A DNA stretch of 64,000 nucleotides from Nguyenibacter vanlangensis (GCF_038719015.1 NZ_CP152276.1:568001-632000), one strand, 5' to 3'. Positions 1 to 11,675 are shown, counted from the first letter of the stretch. The notes: generated by a model not told the origin, from the sequence alone. Translations and numbers: made by a program.

Positions 1-699
1 GCGTGCCGCGTCGCGCACGGCCTCGACATCCATGCCGTCGACCTTGCGGCCCGGGATGCCCCAGGGTTCGCCGTTGCGCCACAATTCCTTGGACGCCGAA
101 GCACGCTCGACGCTGGTGCCCATGCCGTACTGATTGTTCTCGATCACGAAGACGCAGGGCAGCTTGTGCAGGGCGGCGAGGTTGAAGCTTTCATAGACCT
201 GGCCCTGGTTGGACGCGCCCTCGCCGAAATAGGTGACCGAGACTTCGTCCGTGCCGCGATATTTGTTGGCGAAGGCCAGGCCGATGCCCAGCGAGACCTG
301 GGCGCCGACGATGCCGTGGCCGCCATAGAAATGTTTTTCGGTCGAGAACATGTGCATCGACCCGCCCTTGCCGCGGGAATAGCCGCCCTCGCGCCCCGTC
401 AGTTCGGCCATGACGCCGCGCGGATCCATGCCGGCCGCCAGCATCTGGCCGTGGTCGCGGTAGGAGGTGATGATCTTGTCGCCGTGCTTGAGTTCCATCT
501 GCACGCCGACGACGACCGCTTCCTGGCCGATATAGAGGTGACAGAAGCCGCCGATCAGCCCCATGCCGTAGAGCTGGCCGGCCCGTTCCTCGAACCGGCG
601 GATCAGCACCATGTCGTGGAAGGCGCGCTGCAGGTCGTCCTTGCCCATGGACGGCGCGTTGCGTCCGGCCTCGGTCTTGGGTTTGCGAATTTCGCCCAT
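1..699 (-). CDS. pdhA: Pyruvate dehydrogenase E1 component, alpha subunit (N-terminal part, runs off the window)
   Basis: E1-alpha of the pyruvate dehydrogenase complex, the thiamine-diphosphate subunit that decarboxylates pyruvate in the cytoplasm. Only the first 233 codons are present; the gene continues past base 1 with no stop. The ATG at 699 begins MGEIRKPK. Visible family features are the RRFEERAGQLYG segment (residues 34-45), RDHGQMLAAGMDPR (81-94), GREGGYSRGKGGSMH (102-116) and the diphosphate-binding segment from GEG (159-161) to NN (188-189). A purine-rich GAGGGAAACG lies before the start. In most alphaproteobacteria pdhA follows eno-ftsB; here moaC occupies that place. Confidence 0.95.
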   Translation of the reverse strand, partial: MGEIRKPKTEAGRNAPSMGKDDLQRAFHDMVLIRRFEERAGQLYGMGLIGGFCHLYIGQEAVVVGVQMELKHGDKIITSYRDHGQMLAAGMDPRGVMAELTGREGGYSRGKGGSMHMFSTEKHFYGGHGIVGAQVSLGIGLAFANKYRGTDEVSVTYFGEGASNQGQVYESFNLAALHKLPCVFVIENNQYGMGTSVERASASKELWRNGEPWGIPGRKVDGMDVEAVRDAAR

Positions 700-782
700 T
701 CTGAAACGTTTCCCTCTTTATTGTTATGACGGAATTGTTAAGACGACGTGGTCGTTATGACGGAGCCGATCGCGGGACCGGG

Positions 783-818
783 TCACCGGCGGGCCGGGCG
801 GGGCCCCGAGGCCGGTGA
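783..818. terminator. GC-rich hairpin between moaC and pdhA
   Basis: Perfect 8-bp arms, TCACCGGC and GCCGGTGA, flank a 20-base GC-rich centre containing the self-complementary CGGGGCCCCG (799-808). It lies just downstream of moaC in the direction of transcription and could end the trp-moaC transcript, but there is no T-run on either side, so a terminator role is only a guess. The same ten bases recur in the terminator at 14122-14159. Confidence 0.35.
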
Positions 819-852
819 GCGGCCGCCGGCGTGCCGTCCGGCGGGTCGCGCG

Positions 853-1368
853 TCATTCCGTCTGTTTCGATAATGCGCCCGCCCCCGCTCTTTCATAGGG
901 GCCGGAACGCCCGCCCGTCTTGCGCACCAGGCATATCGCCTCGATCGTCATGTCGCGGTCGACGGCCTTGCACATGTCGTAGAGGGTCAGCGCCGCCACG
1001 CTGACCGCGGTCAGAGCCTCCATTTCGACGCCGGTCTGTCCGGTGGTGCCGACATGGGCCGCGATCTCGACCCCTGCCCCGTCGGCGGCGGCCGCCAGTT
1101 CGACCCGGACCGACGTCAGGGGCAGCGGATGGCAGAGCGGGACCAGGTCGGCGGTCTTCTTGGCCGCCATGATGCCGGCGATCCGCGAGACGGCGAGCAC
1201 GTCGCCCTTGGGCACGCCGCCGGAAAGGATGAGGGCCAGGGTTTCGGGCCGCATCGTCACGCGGCCGCGGGCTGTGGCCTGGCGCACGGTCGCCGGCTTG
1301 GCGGACACGTCCACCATCACGGCGTGGCCGCCGGCGTCGAGATGGGAGAGTTCGGCCGCTGCCGCCAT
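853..1368 (-). CDS. moaC: Cyclic pyranopterin monophosphate synthase MoaC
   Basis: Second step of molybdenum-cofactor synthesis: converts the 3',8-cyclo-GTP made by MoaA (44127-45143 here) into cyclic pyranopterin monophosphate. 171 residues, slightly longer than the usual ~160. Seen are the family motif LCHPLPL (78-84) and the active-site segment [22 protein letters not shown] (split here as MEALTAVSV and YDMCKAVD, with D131 and K134). It starts 2 bases after the trpC stop and is the last gene of a ppiD-trpEGDC-moaC run. In many alphaproteobacteria moeA and lexA follow directly; here they lie 13 kb away. Confidence 0.95.
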   Translation of the reverse strand: MAAAAELSHLDAGGHAVMVDVSAKPATVRQATARGRVTMRPETLALILSGGVPKGDVLAVSRIAGIMAAKKTADLVPLCHPLPLTSVRVELAAAADGAGVEIAAHVGTTGQTGVEMEALTAVSVAALTLYDMCKAVDRDMTIEAICLVRKTGGRSGPYERAGAGALSKQTE

Positions 1369-1370
1369 GT

Positions 1371-2234
1371 TCAGGCGGGACCGAGCAGCGCGCGGGCCGC
1401 GTCGCCGGGAGAGGGCTGGCGCAGCAGGCTCTCGCCGACCAGGAATCCGCTGGCGCCGATCTCGCTGAGCCGGACGACGTCCTCATGCGTGCGGATTCCG
1501 CTTTCGGAGACGACGATCCGGTCGGGCGGCACCAGGGGGGTGAGTTGGATCGTTGTCTCAAGATCAGTCTTCAATGTCTTGAGATTGCGGTTATTTATGC
1601 CGATCAGCGACGTGTCCAGGGCCAGGGCCCGGTTCAGTTCGGCTTCGTCATGCACCTCGACCAGAACGTCCATGTCCAGGCCGCGGGCGATATCGAGCAG
1701 TTCCGATGCCTCGGTATCGGTCAGGGCGGCCATGATCAGCAGGATGCAGTCGGCGCCGATGATGCGGCTTTCATGGACCTGCCACGGGTCGAGGATGAAA
1801 TCCTTGCGCAGGATCGGCAGGCGGCTGGCCTCGCGCACCCGCTGGAGGTCCTCCGCACAGCCATGGAAGCATGACCCCTCGGTCAGGACGGAGAGGCAGG
1901 CGGCGCCGGCTTTCTCGTAGTCGGCGGCGATGCCGGCGGGGTCGTATTCGGGGCGGAGGATGCCGGCGGAGGGCGAGGCCTTCTTGATTTCCGCGATCAG
2001 GCCGATCTGGCGATCGGCGGTGCGCTGCTTGAGCGCCTGGCCGAACCCGCGGGTGGGGGTATCGACCTCACGCGCGCGGGCGACGATGTCCTTCAGCGGC
2101 GTGATGGTGGCGCGCTGGGCGACATCCACGCGCGTCCGGGCGCAAATTCGGGCCAGGACGTCCGGAAGGACATCCGGGTCGGGGACGGTACCGCAATCGG
2201 CATGAACCTGATTCGTCGGCATGTCGGTCATCAT
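1371..2234 (-). CDS. trpC: Indole-3-glycerol phosphate synthase
   Basis: Fourth step of tryptophan synthesis from chorismate: closes the indole ring to give indole-3-glycerol phosphate. 287 residues, a single TIM-barrel protein not fused to TrpF. The N-terminal IGPS signature [11 protein letters not shown] lies near residue 81, with [20 protein letters not shown] and the phosphate-binding VSESGI further on. Start and stop overlap the trpD stop as ATGA (2231-2234), indicating translational coupling. A Cys/Asp/Pro-containing N-terminal extension of about 15 residues precedes the conserved domain, so the true start may be slightly downstream. Confidence 0.96.
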   Translation of the reverse strand: MMTDMPTNQVHADCGTVPDPDVLPDVLARICARTRVDVAQRATITPLKDIVARAREVDTPTRGFGQALKQRTADRQIGLIAEIKKASPSAGILRPEYDPAGIAADYEKAGAACLSVLTEGSCFHGCAEDLQRVREASRLPILRKDFILDPWQVHESRIIGADCILLIMAALTDTEASELLDIARGLDMDVLVEVHDEAELNRALALDTSLIGINNRNLKTLKTDLETTIQLTPLVPPDRIVVSESGIRTHEDVVRLSEIGASGFLVGESLLRQPSPGDAARALLGPA

Positions 2235-3418
2235 ACGCTCTGTATACTCTCCTCCGCGCTGCCCGGCCGGGGGGCGCGTGCGGAATTCAATGCGGCCAGT
2301 GCCGATCCGTCATCGAGGACGCGGGCGGCGTCGGCAACCAGGGCACGCAGGGCGTCCGTTCTGATCGCCCCATCGTGAAGCACTTCACCCCGGCCCGCAA
2401 CGTGCAACGATATGGCGGCGTTCAGCAGCACCGTGTCGCGATAGGCGCCGTGCGCTCCGCCCAGCAGGGCCGCCAGGGCGCGGGCGTTCTCGGCCGGGTC
2501 GCCGCCGGCGATCGCCGCGATCGGCGCCGCGCGCAGGCCGGCATCCTCGGGCTGGAGGGTCAGTTCATGGATCCGGCCGTCCTGCAGCGCCACGATGTCG
2601 GTCGGGCCGGCCAGGGTGAGTTCGTCCACGCCCCTGCCCGGCTGCGCGCCGCGGTTTTCGCCGCAGTTCCCGTGGACCGCCCAGACGCGTTCCGAGCCGA
2701 GGTCGCGGAGTGTCTCGACGACCGGGCGAAGCCAGGACGGGTCGTACACCCCGATGAGCTGGCGCCTGACCCCGGCCGGGTTGCTGAGCGGCCCGACCAG
2801 GTTGAACAGGGTGCGGATGCCCAGCGCGGCGCGCACCGGCGCGGCATGGCGCATGGCAGGGTGATGGGCCGGCGCCGCCAGGAAGGCCAGATGGTCGTGC
2901 GTGATCCGCGCGGCGATCAGCGCGGGATCGTCGGACAGCGGCACGCCCAGTTCACCCAGCACGTCGGTGGCGCCGGAGCGCGAGGAGAGCGCGCGGTTGC
3001 CGTGCTTGGCCACCGGCACGCCGAGCGCGGCCAGGACGAAGGCCACGGCGGTCGAGATATTCAATGTGCCCAGCCCGTCGCCGCCCGTGCCGCAGACGTC
3101 GATCGTGCCGGCGGGTACCGGGCCGACCCGGCGCATGCGCGCCCGCATGGCGCGGACCGCGCCCAGCAATTCGGCGGGCCGCTCGCCACGGACGCGCAGC
3201 GCCATCAGGAAGGCGGCGATCAGCGTGTCGGGGATCGCGCCGTCCATGATGAGGCCGAAGACCGTCTCGGCCTCGGCCTCGGTCAGGATGTCGCCGCGGG
3301 CCAGCCGGTCCAGGATGGCGCGGAAGGCGCCGGCGGGGTCGGGAGCCGGAGAATGGGTGGCCGGGGAAGCTGCCGCCGGAGGGGGAGAGTCTGCCGAAAG
3401 GGGCGGAATGCCGTCCAT
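2231..3418 (-). CDS. trpD: Anthranilate phosphoribosyltransferase
   Basis: Transfers the phosphoribosyl group of PRPP to anthranilate in tryptophan synthesis. 395 residues against a usual ~340; the extra length is a Pro/Ala/Ser-rich N-terminal stretch of about 27 residues, so the real start may be internal. Seen are the PRPP-binding DVCGTGGDG, the conserved KHGNRALSSRSGATDVLE-like segment (KHGNRALSSRSGATDVL) and LFNLVGPLSNP. It lies 7 bases after trpG and overlaps trpC by ATGA. Confidence 0.95.
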   Translation of the reverse strand: MDGIPPLSADSPPPAAASPATHSPAPDPAGAFRAILDRLARGDILTEAEAETVFGLIMDGAIPDTLIAAFLMALRVRGERPAELLGAVRAMRARMRRVGPVPAGTIDVCGTGGDGLGTLNISTAVAFVLAALGVPVAKHGNRALSSRSGATDVLGELGVPLSDDPALIAARITHDHLAFLAAPAHHPAMRHAAPVRAALGIRTLFNLVGPLSNPAGVRRQLIGVYDPSWLRPVVETLRDLGSERVWAVHGNCGENRGAQPGRGVDELTLAGPTDIVALQDGRIHELTLQPEDAGLRAAPIAAIAGGDPAENARALAALLGGAHGAYRDTVLLNAAISLHVAGRGEVLHDGAIRTDALRALVADAARVLDDGSALAALNSARAPRPGSAEESIQSV

Positions 3419-3425
3419 GGGCGGG

Positions 3426-4022
3426 TCAGGCGGCCTTGCGGGGCGCGTTGCGCCCGCGGACGATGGCCATGAAATTGGCCAGGATGTCGTGGCCGTGTTC
3501 GGACGCGATGCTTTCGGGATGGAACTGGACGCCGAAGATGGGCAGCGTGCGGTGGCGGAGCCCCATGATCACCCCGTCCTGCGTGTGCGCGACCGGGGCG
3601 AGTTCGTCCGGCAGGCTGGAGGGGTCGATCGTGAGGCTGTGATAGCGGGTGGCCATGAACGGGTCGGGCAGTCCCGCGAACACCCCGCTGCCGTCGTGAT
3701 GGACGGCGCTGACCTTGCCGTGCATCGGGACAGGGGCGCGGACGACGGTGCCGCCGAAGACCTGGCCGATCGCCTGGTGGCCCAGGCAGACCCCGAAGAC
3801 GGGAACCCGGCCGGCGGCCTTGCGGATCAGGTCGCAGCAGATCCCGGCCTCGTTGGGCGAACAGGGGCCGGGCGACAGGACGATCGCCTCGGGCCGCAGG
3901 GCCAGCGCGTCCTCGGACGTCAGAGCGTCGTTGCGGCGGACGTCGCAGACCTCCCCCAGGTCGCCCAGATAATGGACGAGATTGAAGGTGAAGCTGTCGT
4001 AATTGTCGATCAGCAGGATCAT
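3426..4022 (-). CDS. trpG: Anthranilate synthase component II (glutamine amidotransferase)
   Basis: Supplies ammonia from glutamine to TrpE for anthranilate synthesis. 198 residues, a normal stand-alone class I amidotransferase. The nucleophile elbow GVCLGHQAIG contains the catalytic Cys; the His-Glu pair is in VQFHPESIAS near the C terminus; the oxyanion strand is LSPGPCSPNEAG. It is separated from trpE by 144 bases, the only real gap in this operon, and that gap holds a good sigma70-like promoter, so trpGDC-moaC may be transcribed partly on its own. Confidence 0.95.
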   Translation of the reverse strand: MILLIDNYDSFTFNLVHYLGDLGEVCDVRRNDALTSEDALALRPEAIVLSPGPCSPNEAGICCDLIRKAAGRVPVFGVCLGHQAIGQVFGGTVVRAPVPMHGKVSAVHHDGSGVFAGLPDPFMATRYHSLTIDPSSLPDELAPVAHTQDGVIMGLRHRTLPIFGVQFHPESIASEHGHDILANFMAIVRGRNAPRKAA

Positions 4023-4070
4023 GGCAATATGATGAACTCGTGTTTCGGCCCGGTCAAACGGCAGATCCGA

Positions 4071-4099
4071 ATTTAACCGAAATAATCTTTGACGTGCAA
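4071..4099 (-). promoter_or_regulatory. Candidate sigma70-type promoter for trpG-trpD-trpC-moaC
   Basis: On the minus strand TTGCAC (4094-4099) and TTAAAT (4071-4076) are separated by exactly 17 bases, placing a start about 40 bases before the trpG ATG. The surrounding bases are much richer in A+T than the neighbouring genes. No leader peptide with tandem Trp codons was seen, so attenuation is not supported. Confidence 0.4.
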
Positions 4100-4166
4100 A
4101 AAGCGGGAGTTTGTTGCGCTCATCCGGGCCGGTTGCGCAATTTTGTGACGGGTTGCGGGTGCTGCG

Positions 4167-5747
4167 TCATCCTGCCCCGCCATGCCCCGCCGCGGTTCCA
4201 TTGCGACCCAGGGCGAACTGAACTGCTTCCTCGGCGGCGCGGAACAGGGCGCGGGCCTTGTGGCGGGTTTCCTCATATTCGGCTTCGGGTACGCTGTCGG
4301 CGACGACGCCGCAGCCGGCCTGCACGTGCATCTGGCCGTCCTTGACCACGGCCATGCGCAGCCCGATGCAGGTATCCATCTCGCCGTTCGCGCCGAAATA
4401 GCCGATGCAGCCGGCATAGGTGGCGCGGCGGGTCGGTTCGACCTCGTCGATGATCTCCATCGCGCGGATCTTCGGCGCGCCGGTCAGCGTGCCGGCCGGG
4501 AAGCCGGCGATCAGCGCGTCGATGGCCTCGAGCCCCGGGCGGAGCGTGCCCTCGACGTTCGAGGAGATGTGCATGACGTGGCTGAAACGCTCGATGACGA
4601 ATTTCTCGGTCACCTTGACCGAACCGATCTCGCAGACGCGGCCGACATCGTTGCGGCCGAGATCGATCAGCATCAGGTGTTCGGCCAGTTCCTTGGGATC
4701 GGCGAGCAGGTCGCGTTCGAGGGCCTGGTCTTCCTCGGGCGTGGCGCCGCGGGGGCGGGTGCCGGCCAGCGGGCGGACGGTCATGCGGCCGTCGCGCAGG
4801 CGCACCAGGATTTCCGGCGAGGAGCCGACCAGGCTGAACCCGTCGAACGCCAGGTTGAACAGGAACGGCGCGGGGTTGATGCGGCGCAGCGCGCGGTAGA
4901 GCGCGAGCGGCGGCAGGGTGAAGGACGTGGAGAAACGCTGGCTGGGCACGACCTGGAAGGCGTCGCCGGCGGCGATGTAGTCCTGGATGCGCCGGACGGC
5001 GTCGCAGAACGCGTCCCTGGTGAAGGTCGAATGCGGCGGGTCGAGCGGGCCGGTATAGCGTGGCGCGATCTCGTGCAGGGCCAGCGGTTCGGACAGGCTC
5101 TGTCGCGCGGTGGCCAGCAGGTCCTGCGCGGCCTGCAGCGCCTGTTCGGGCGCATGCCCGGCGCGGGGGCGGATCGGCGCCGCCAGGGTCAGTTCGTCGC
5201 GCACCGTGTCGAAGACCGCGAACAGGCGGGGGCGGATCATCACGCCTTCGGGCAGATGGAGGTCGTCGGGCGGCATGTGGGGCAGATGTTCCATCTGCCG
5301 GACCATGTCGTAGCCCAGATAGCCGAACAGGCCGCCGATCATCGGCGGCAGGCCGGCCGGAAGCGCCATGCGGGAATCGCGGATGACGGCGCGCAGCGAA
5401 TCGAGCGGTGCGGCCGCCGCCGGGGTGAAGGCGGCCGGGTCCGTGTCGGCGGTCGCGTTGATCGCGGCGTGGCCGCCATGGCAGCGCCAGATCAGGTCGG
5501 GCAGCAGGCCGATGACCGAGTAGCGGCCGCGGGCGACGCCGCCCTCGACGCTTTCGAACAGGAAGGCATTGCGCGGGGCGTCGGTTTCGGTCGCGCCGGC
5601 CAGGCGGGCGAGGCGCATATAGGCGGAGACCGGGGTGAGCAGGTCCGCGGCCTCGACGCTCCACAGGATCGCGGCGCGTCCCTGGCCGAGTGCGGACAGG
5701 ATCTCGTCGCCGCCGGAGGCGGGCGAAAGAGCGGGCGCGGTCGTCAC
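4167..5747 (-). CDS. trpE: Anthranilate synthase component I
   Basis: Chorismate-binding subunit that makes anthranilate with TrpG. 526 residues. The open frame extends far upstream, but a GTG at 5745-5747 overlaps the preceding gene's stop as GTGA, has GGAGAG 8 bases before it, and gives the normal length, so it is chosen. Conserved C-terminal motifs include FSLVGSSPEILVRL, RPLAGTRPRGATPEED, LIDLGRNDVGRV, FPAGTLTGAPK and the terminal GCGVVADSVPE. The upstream peptidyl-prolyl isomerase is translationally coupled. Confidence 0.95.
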   Translation of the reverse strand: MTTAPALSPASGGDEILSALGQGRAAILWSVEAADLLTPVSAYMRLARLAGATETDAPRNAFLFESVEGGVARGRYSVIGLLPDLIWRCHGGHAAINATADTDPAAFTPAAAAPLDSLRAVIRDSRMALPAGLPPMIGGLFGYLGYDMVRQMEHLPHMPPDDLHLPEGVMIRPRLFAVFDTVRDELTLAAPIRPRAGHAPEQALQAAQDLLATARQSLSEPLALHEIAPRYTGPLDPPHSTFTRDAFCDAVRRIQDYIAAGDAFQVVPSQRFSTSFTLPPLALYRALRRINPAPFLFNLAFDGFSLVGSSPEILVRLRDGRMTVRPLAGTRPRGATPEEDQALERDLLADPKELAEHLMLIDLGRNDVGRVCEIGSVKVTEKFVIERFSHVMHISSNVEGTLRPGLEAIDALIAGFPAGTLTGAPKIRAMEIIDEVEPTRRATYAGCIGYFGANGEMDTCIGLRMAVVKDGQMHVQAGCGVVADSVPEAEYEETRHKARALFRAAEEAVQFALGRNGTAAGHGGAG

Positions 5748-7675
5748 GGGCTGGACTCTCCGGCGCCGCTCGGACCGGCCACGGAGGACAGGACCGTATT
5801 CAGCGCGCTGGCATTGATCTTGGGTTTGGCGGATTTCTGCAGCGCCATGGCGTAGGCGATGCCGATATCGTCCTGCATCGACTGGCTGAGGCCCGTGCGG
5901 ATGCGCTGCATCTCCATCGGCTGGGCCGCCGGGTCGGGCTGGGTGATGGCCGTGAGGGTCGCGACATAGAATCCGTCCGGTTGGTCGAGCATCACCGTCT
6001 GTCCCGTCCTGGGGAGGCGGAAGACGAGCTGGGCCAGTTCGGGCGGCACATTCTCGACCGGCCGGGTGCGGGTCAGCGGCGCGGGGTGCTCGACCTGCTG
6101 CCCCGGCGCCGCGGCCGCCGCCACGCCGCCGCGACCCTTGGCCGTCAGGTAGAGCGAGGTGGCCTGGAGGTCGGCGGCGTGGCGGCGGGCCGCGTCCAGC
6201 CAGGCCGCGCGGACGCTGTCGCCGACGGTGTCGAAGGGCTGGAGCCGGCCGGGGGTGACCGTGTCGACCGCGACGGCGTACCAGCCATTGTCCGGGCCTT
6301 GCACCAGTGTCGGGTTGGCGCCTTTCGCCTGGCTGAAGATTCGCGCCGCGATCGCCTGGCGCAGGGCGTCGGAGGCGGGGATCGGGGCCGGCGTGCCGTC
6401 GGGCGTGCGGCCCTGGGCGTCCAGCGTGCCGGCGATGGCGACGGCGCCGAGATTGTCGGGGATATGGTCCAGGCCGCCGCCGGCGATCGCGTCCTGCAAT
6501 TTCTGGACGCGGGGACCGACGAGCGCGCCGGCCTGGGCATGGGCGATCTGGTCGCGCAGTTCGGTCCGGGCGGCGGCGAAATCGGTGTCGTGGGGCGGCG
6601 TTACCTGCGTCACCTTGAAGATGACCCAGCCGGTGTCGGTCTGGCTGGGACCCTGCAGCGCGTTCGCGGGGGCCGCGAAGACCAGTCTGGCCAGGGCCGG
6701 GGACGGGATCGCGCTTTCGCGCACGCTGTTCATTTCCACCGTGGCGCTGTCCTTGGCGCCGGCCTGGAGTGTCGCCCAGTCGGCGCCGGACTGCCACTGC
6801 GCCGCGATGGCCTGGGCGCGGGCCTGGCTGGGGGCGGTGACGATCTGCACGTCGCGGGTTTCGGGCACGTGGTATTTCGCCTGTTCCGAATCATAGAGCT
6901 TGCGCAGCTCGGTGTCGGGGATCTCGATCGAGCGGGCGACCGTGTCGGGGGACAGGATGACGATCCGGGCGTGGCGGTATTCCGGCGCGCGGAAGAGCCA
7001 CGGGTGGTTGTCATAATAACGGTGCAACTGAGCCGCGTCGGGGGTTGGCGCCGGCTGGTCGCCGTCGAGCACGCGCACCAGGTCGATGGTGCGGGCCTGT
7101 GCGTCGAAAGCGAAGGCGCGGCGGACCAGGATGTCGGGGGCGGTGGCGCCGCCCTGGAGCGGCTCGGCCAGGCCGCGCACGGCGATGTCCTGGCGCACCA
7201 GGTCCAGCAGGCGGGATTCGGTCATGCCGATCTGGCGCAGGCGGGCGTCGAAGAGGCTGCGGTCGAAGCGGCCGTCCGTGCCCTTGAAGACCTGCATGCC
7301 GAAGATTTCGTCGCGGACCGCCGCGTCGGGCACGATCAGCTTGAGCCGGTCGGCCGCGCGCACCATCTCGGATTGCATGAGCAGGCGCTGCAGGGCCTGC
7401 TGCGCCACCTGCCGGCGGGTCGCGGGCGGGAGTTGCGACGGATCGGTGACGCCGAACTGTCGGGCCGTCTGCTGCAGTTCGTTCTGCGTGGCGGAGAGCA
7501 GGGCGTCCGTGGTGATCGTCTGGTCGCCGATGCGGGCGACGACGTCGGCGCGTTCGCTGCCCATGTTCGTCAGCACGTCGCCGACTCCCCATCCGACGAA
7601 GGCGAGGAAGAGCAGGCCGGCAATGATGCGGCCCAGCCAGGAATCGACGAGAACACGGCGGAGGAAGGAAATCAT
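5744..7675 (-). CDS. ppiD: PpiD-type periplasmic peptidyl-prolyl isomerase/chaperone
   Basis: Membrane-anchored folding helper for exported proteins. The 643-residue product from the ATG at 7675 begins MISFLRRVLVDS followed by a single membrane segment (about residues 15-33), then a SurA-like N-terminal chaperone region (about 40-200) and PpiC-like rotamase domains in the middle and near residue 480. Length matches the family (about 620-650). The open frame continues upstream as far as 8236, but that part lies over tpiA on the other strand and has no family similarity. The gene heads the trp operon and shares a divergent promoter region with tpiA. The ribosome binding site is weak. PpiD versus another SurA/PpiC-family member rests on architecture. 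Confidence 0.85.
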   Translation of the reverse strand: MISFLRRVLVDSWLGRIIAGLLFLAFVGWGVGDVLTNMGSERADVVARIGDQTITTDALLSATQNELQQTARQFGVTDPSQLPPATRRQVAQQALQRLLMQSEMVRAADRLKLIVPDAAVRDEIFGMQVFKGTDGRFDRSLFDARLRQIGMTESRLLDLVRQDIAVRGLAEPLQGGATAPDILVRRAFAFDAQARTIDLVRVLDGDQPAPTPDAAQLHRYYDNHPWLFRAPEYRHARIVILSPDTVARSIEIPDTELRKLYDSEQAKYHVPETRDVQIVTAPSQARAQAIAAQWQSGADWATLQAGAKDSATVEMNSVRESAIPSPALARLVFAAPANALQGPSQTDTGWVIFKVTQVTPPHDTDFAAARTELRDQIAHAQAGALVGPRVQKLQDAIAGGGLDHIPDNLGAVAIAGTLDAQGRTPDGTPAPIPASDALRQAIAARIFSQAKGANPTLVQGPDNGWYAVAVDTVTPGRLQPFDTVGDSVRAAWLDAARRHAADLQATSLYLTAKGRGGVAAAAAPGQQVEHPAPLTRTRPVENVPPELAQLVFRLPRTGQTVMLDQPDGFYVATLTAITQPDPAAQPMEMQRIRTGLSQSMQDDIGIAYAMALQKSAKPKINASALNTVLSSVAGPSGAGESSP

Positions 7676-7815
7676 GAAATCCAGGGTCCGGACGAGAGCG
7701 GCTTGAGGCGTGCGGCCGCGCGCGGCCACCTTTTCGGCGGGGCACCATAGGGATACCGTTGCCGCTTGACCAGAACCCTGTTCACGGCCGCGCCAGCAGG
7801 GGCTTTGCGGCATTG

Positions 7816-7837
7816 CACCATGCGCGGCCGCATGGTG
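7816..7837. promoter_or_regulatory. Perfect inverted repeat in the ppiD-tpiA divergent promoter region
   Basis: CACCATGCG and CGCATGGTG (9-bp arms, 4-base centre CGGC) lie between the divergent ppiD and tpiA starts, close to TAGGGTATCAG, which could be a -10 region for tpiA. It could be an operator for a dimeric regulator or a leader hairpin. Which protein, if any, binds is unknown. Confidence 0.4.
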
Positions 7838-7930
7838 TAGGGTATCAGAACCTGGTCGGCCTTCCCCCTGAAAAGACGAGACCGCCGGCGGCCGGGTGGA
7901 AGGGCGGCGTTGGCACAGGATGGGAACATT

Positions 7931-8674
7931 ATGAGGCAGATGGTCGTCGGCAACTGGAAGATGCATGGGCTGAGTGCCGCGTCGCGCGATCTGGTCGGGG
8001 CGATCGCCGACGGGCTGGGCGCCATTCCCTCGCCGCCGCAGGTCGTCGTCTGTCCGCCTTTTACCCAACTGGCCCTGCTGGCGCCGATCCTGAAGGGAAG
8101 CGGGATCGCGCTGGGGGCGCAGGATTGCCATCAGGCGCCGATGGGCGCGCATACCGGCGACGTGTCGGCGCCCATGCTGGCCGAACTGGGTGTCGAATAT
8201 GTCATCCTGGGGCATTCCGAGCGGCGGCGCGACCATGGGGAGCTGGACGAGACGGTGCGCGAGAAGGCCCAGGCGGCGATGGCGGCGGGGCTGACGCCGA
8301 TCGTCTGCGTGGGCGAGAACGGCGACCAGAAGGCGGCGGGCGAGGATCGCGACGCGATCGGCTGGCAGATCAAGGGGTCGCTGCCCGACGGGTTTTCGGG
8401 GATCGTGGCCTATGAACCGGTATGGGCCATCGGGTCGGGCGTGCCGGCGTCGCGACAGGACATCGCGGACATGATGGGCTTTATCCGCGCGGAACTGGTC
8501 CGGCAGTTCGGCGCGGCTGGAAAAACCATGCGGATCCTCTATGGTGGGTCGGTGAATGCGCGCGACGCCGCGAGCATCCTGCCCATCGCGGAGGTCGGCG
8601 GCGCGCTGGTCGGTACTGCGAGTCTGCAGGCCGAGACGTTCCTGCCGATTGTCCGGGCCGCCGTGGATCTGTAA
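7931..8674 (+). CDS. tpiA: Triosephosphate isomerase
   Basis: Interconverts dihydroxyacetone phosphate and glyceraldehyde 3-phosphate. 247 residues from the ATG at 7931, which gives the standard N terminus MRQMVVGNWKMHG and has GGGA a few bases upstream; a TTG at 7910 with GGAAGGG upstream would add seven residues and cannot be excluded. Active-site segments are all present: NWKMH (Asn/Lys), ILGHSERR (His) and AYEPVWAIGSG (Glu), plus the phosphate-loop LYGGSVN. First gene of tpiA-secG-pyrG-kdsA. Confidence 0.97.
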   Translation: MRQMVVGNWKMHGLSAASRDLVGAIADGLGAIPSPPQVVVCPPFTQLALLAPILKGSGIALGAQDCHQAPMGAHTGDVSAPMLAELGVEYVILGHSERRRDHGELDETVREKAQAAMAAGLTPIVCVGENGDQKAAGEDRDAIGWQIKGSLPDGFSGIVAYEPVWAIGSGVPASRQDIADMMGFIRAELVRQFGAAGKTMRILYGGSVNARDAASILPIAEVGGALVGTASLQAETFLPIVRAAVDL

Positions 8675-8709
8675 ACGGTCGGTCTGCTGCGTGTTATCTG
8701 GAAGCTAGT

Positions 8710-9051
8710 ATGATCACCGTCCTTCTTTTTCTGCATCTGTTCGTGACCCTGGCGCTGATCGGGACAGTCCTGATCCAGCGTAGCGAGGGGGGCGGCCTGG
8801 GAATCGGCGGCAGCCAGGGCATGGGGGCGTTCATGTCCGGGCGGGGGACGGCGAACCTGCTGACGCGCACGACCGCGATCCTGGCCGGGATCTTCATGCT
8901 TCTGTCGCTGACCCTGGCGGTGATGAATCGCGGGGCCTCGACCGGCGGTGGCCATGACATCCTGGCCCAGCCGCCCGCGCCGGCCGGCGTTCCGGCCCCT
9001 GCCCCTGCTCCGGCTTCCACCCCTGCTCCGGCGCCCGCGCCGACGCGCTGA
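8710..9051 (+). CDS. secG: Preprotein translocase subunit SecG
   Basis: Small inner-membrane subunit of the SecYEG translocon. 113 residues from the ATG at 8710: a first membrane segment (about 3-20), the conserved RSEGGGLGIGGSQGMGAFMSGRG-type loop (here IQRSEGGGLGIGG and GRGTANLLTRTTAI) and a second membrane segment (about 52-72). The C terminus is a run of Pro-Ala repeats of about 30 residues, as often seen in alphaproteobacterial SecG. It sits 35 bases after tpiA and is followed by a strong terminator. Confidence 0.92.
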   Translation: MITVLLFLHLFVTLALIGTVLIQRSEGGGLGIGGSQGMGAFMSGRGTANLLTRTTAILAGIFMLLSLTLAVMNRGASTGGGHDILAQPPAPAGVPAPAPAPASTPAPAPAPTR

Positions 9052-11657
<2,606 letters not shown>

Positions 11658-11675
11658 GCGGGTGCCGTGCCGCTG

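Noticed and set aside
4023-4166. trp attenuator leader
   Set aside because: No short open frame with adjacent Trp codons and no pair of competing hairpins was seen before trpG or trpE.
4040-4345. A plus-strand frame across the trpG-trpE gap
   Set aside because: Mostly antisense to the 3' end of trpE; the gap itself is better explained by a promoter for trpG.
5690-7750. A 686-codon open frame on the plus strand opposite trpE and ppiD
   Set aside because: Shadow of two conserved genes, with composition-driven Arg/Gly/Asp-rich sequence and no plausible start site.
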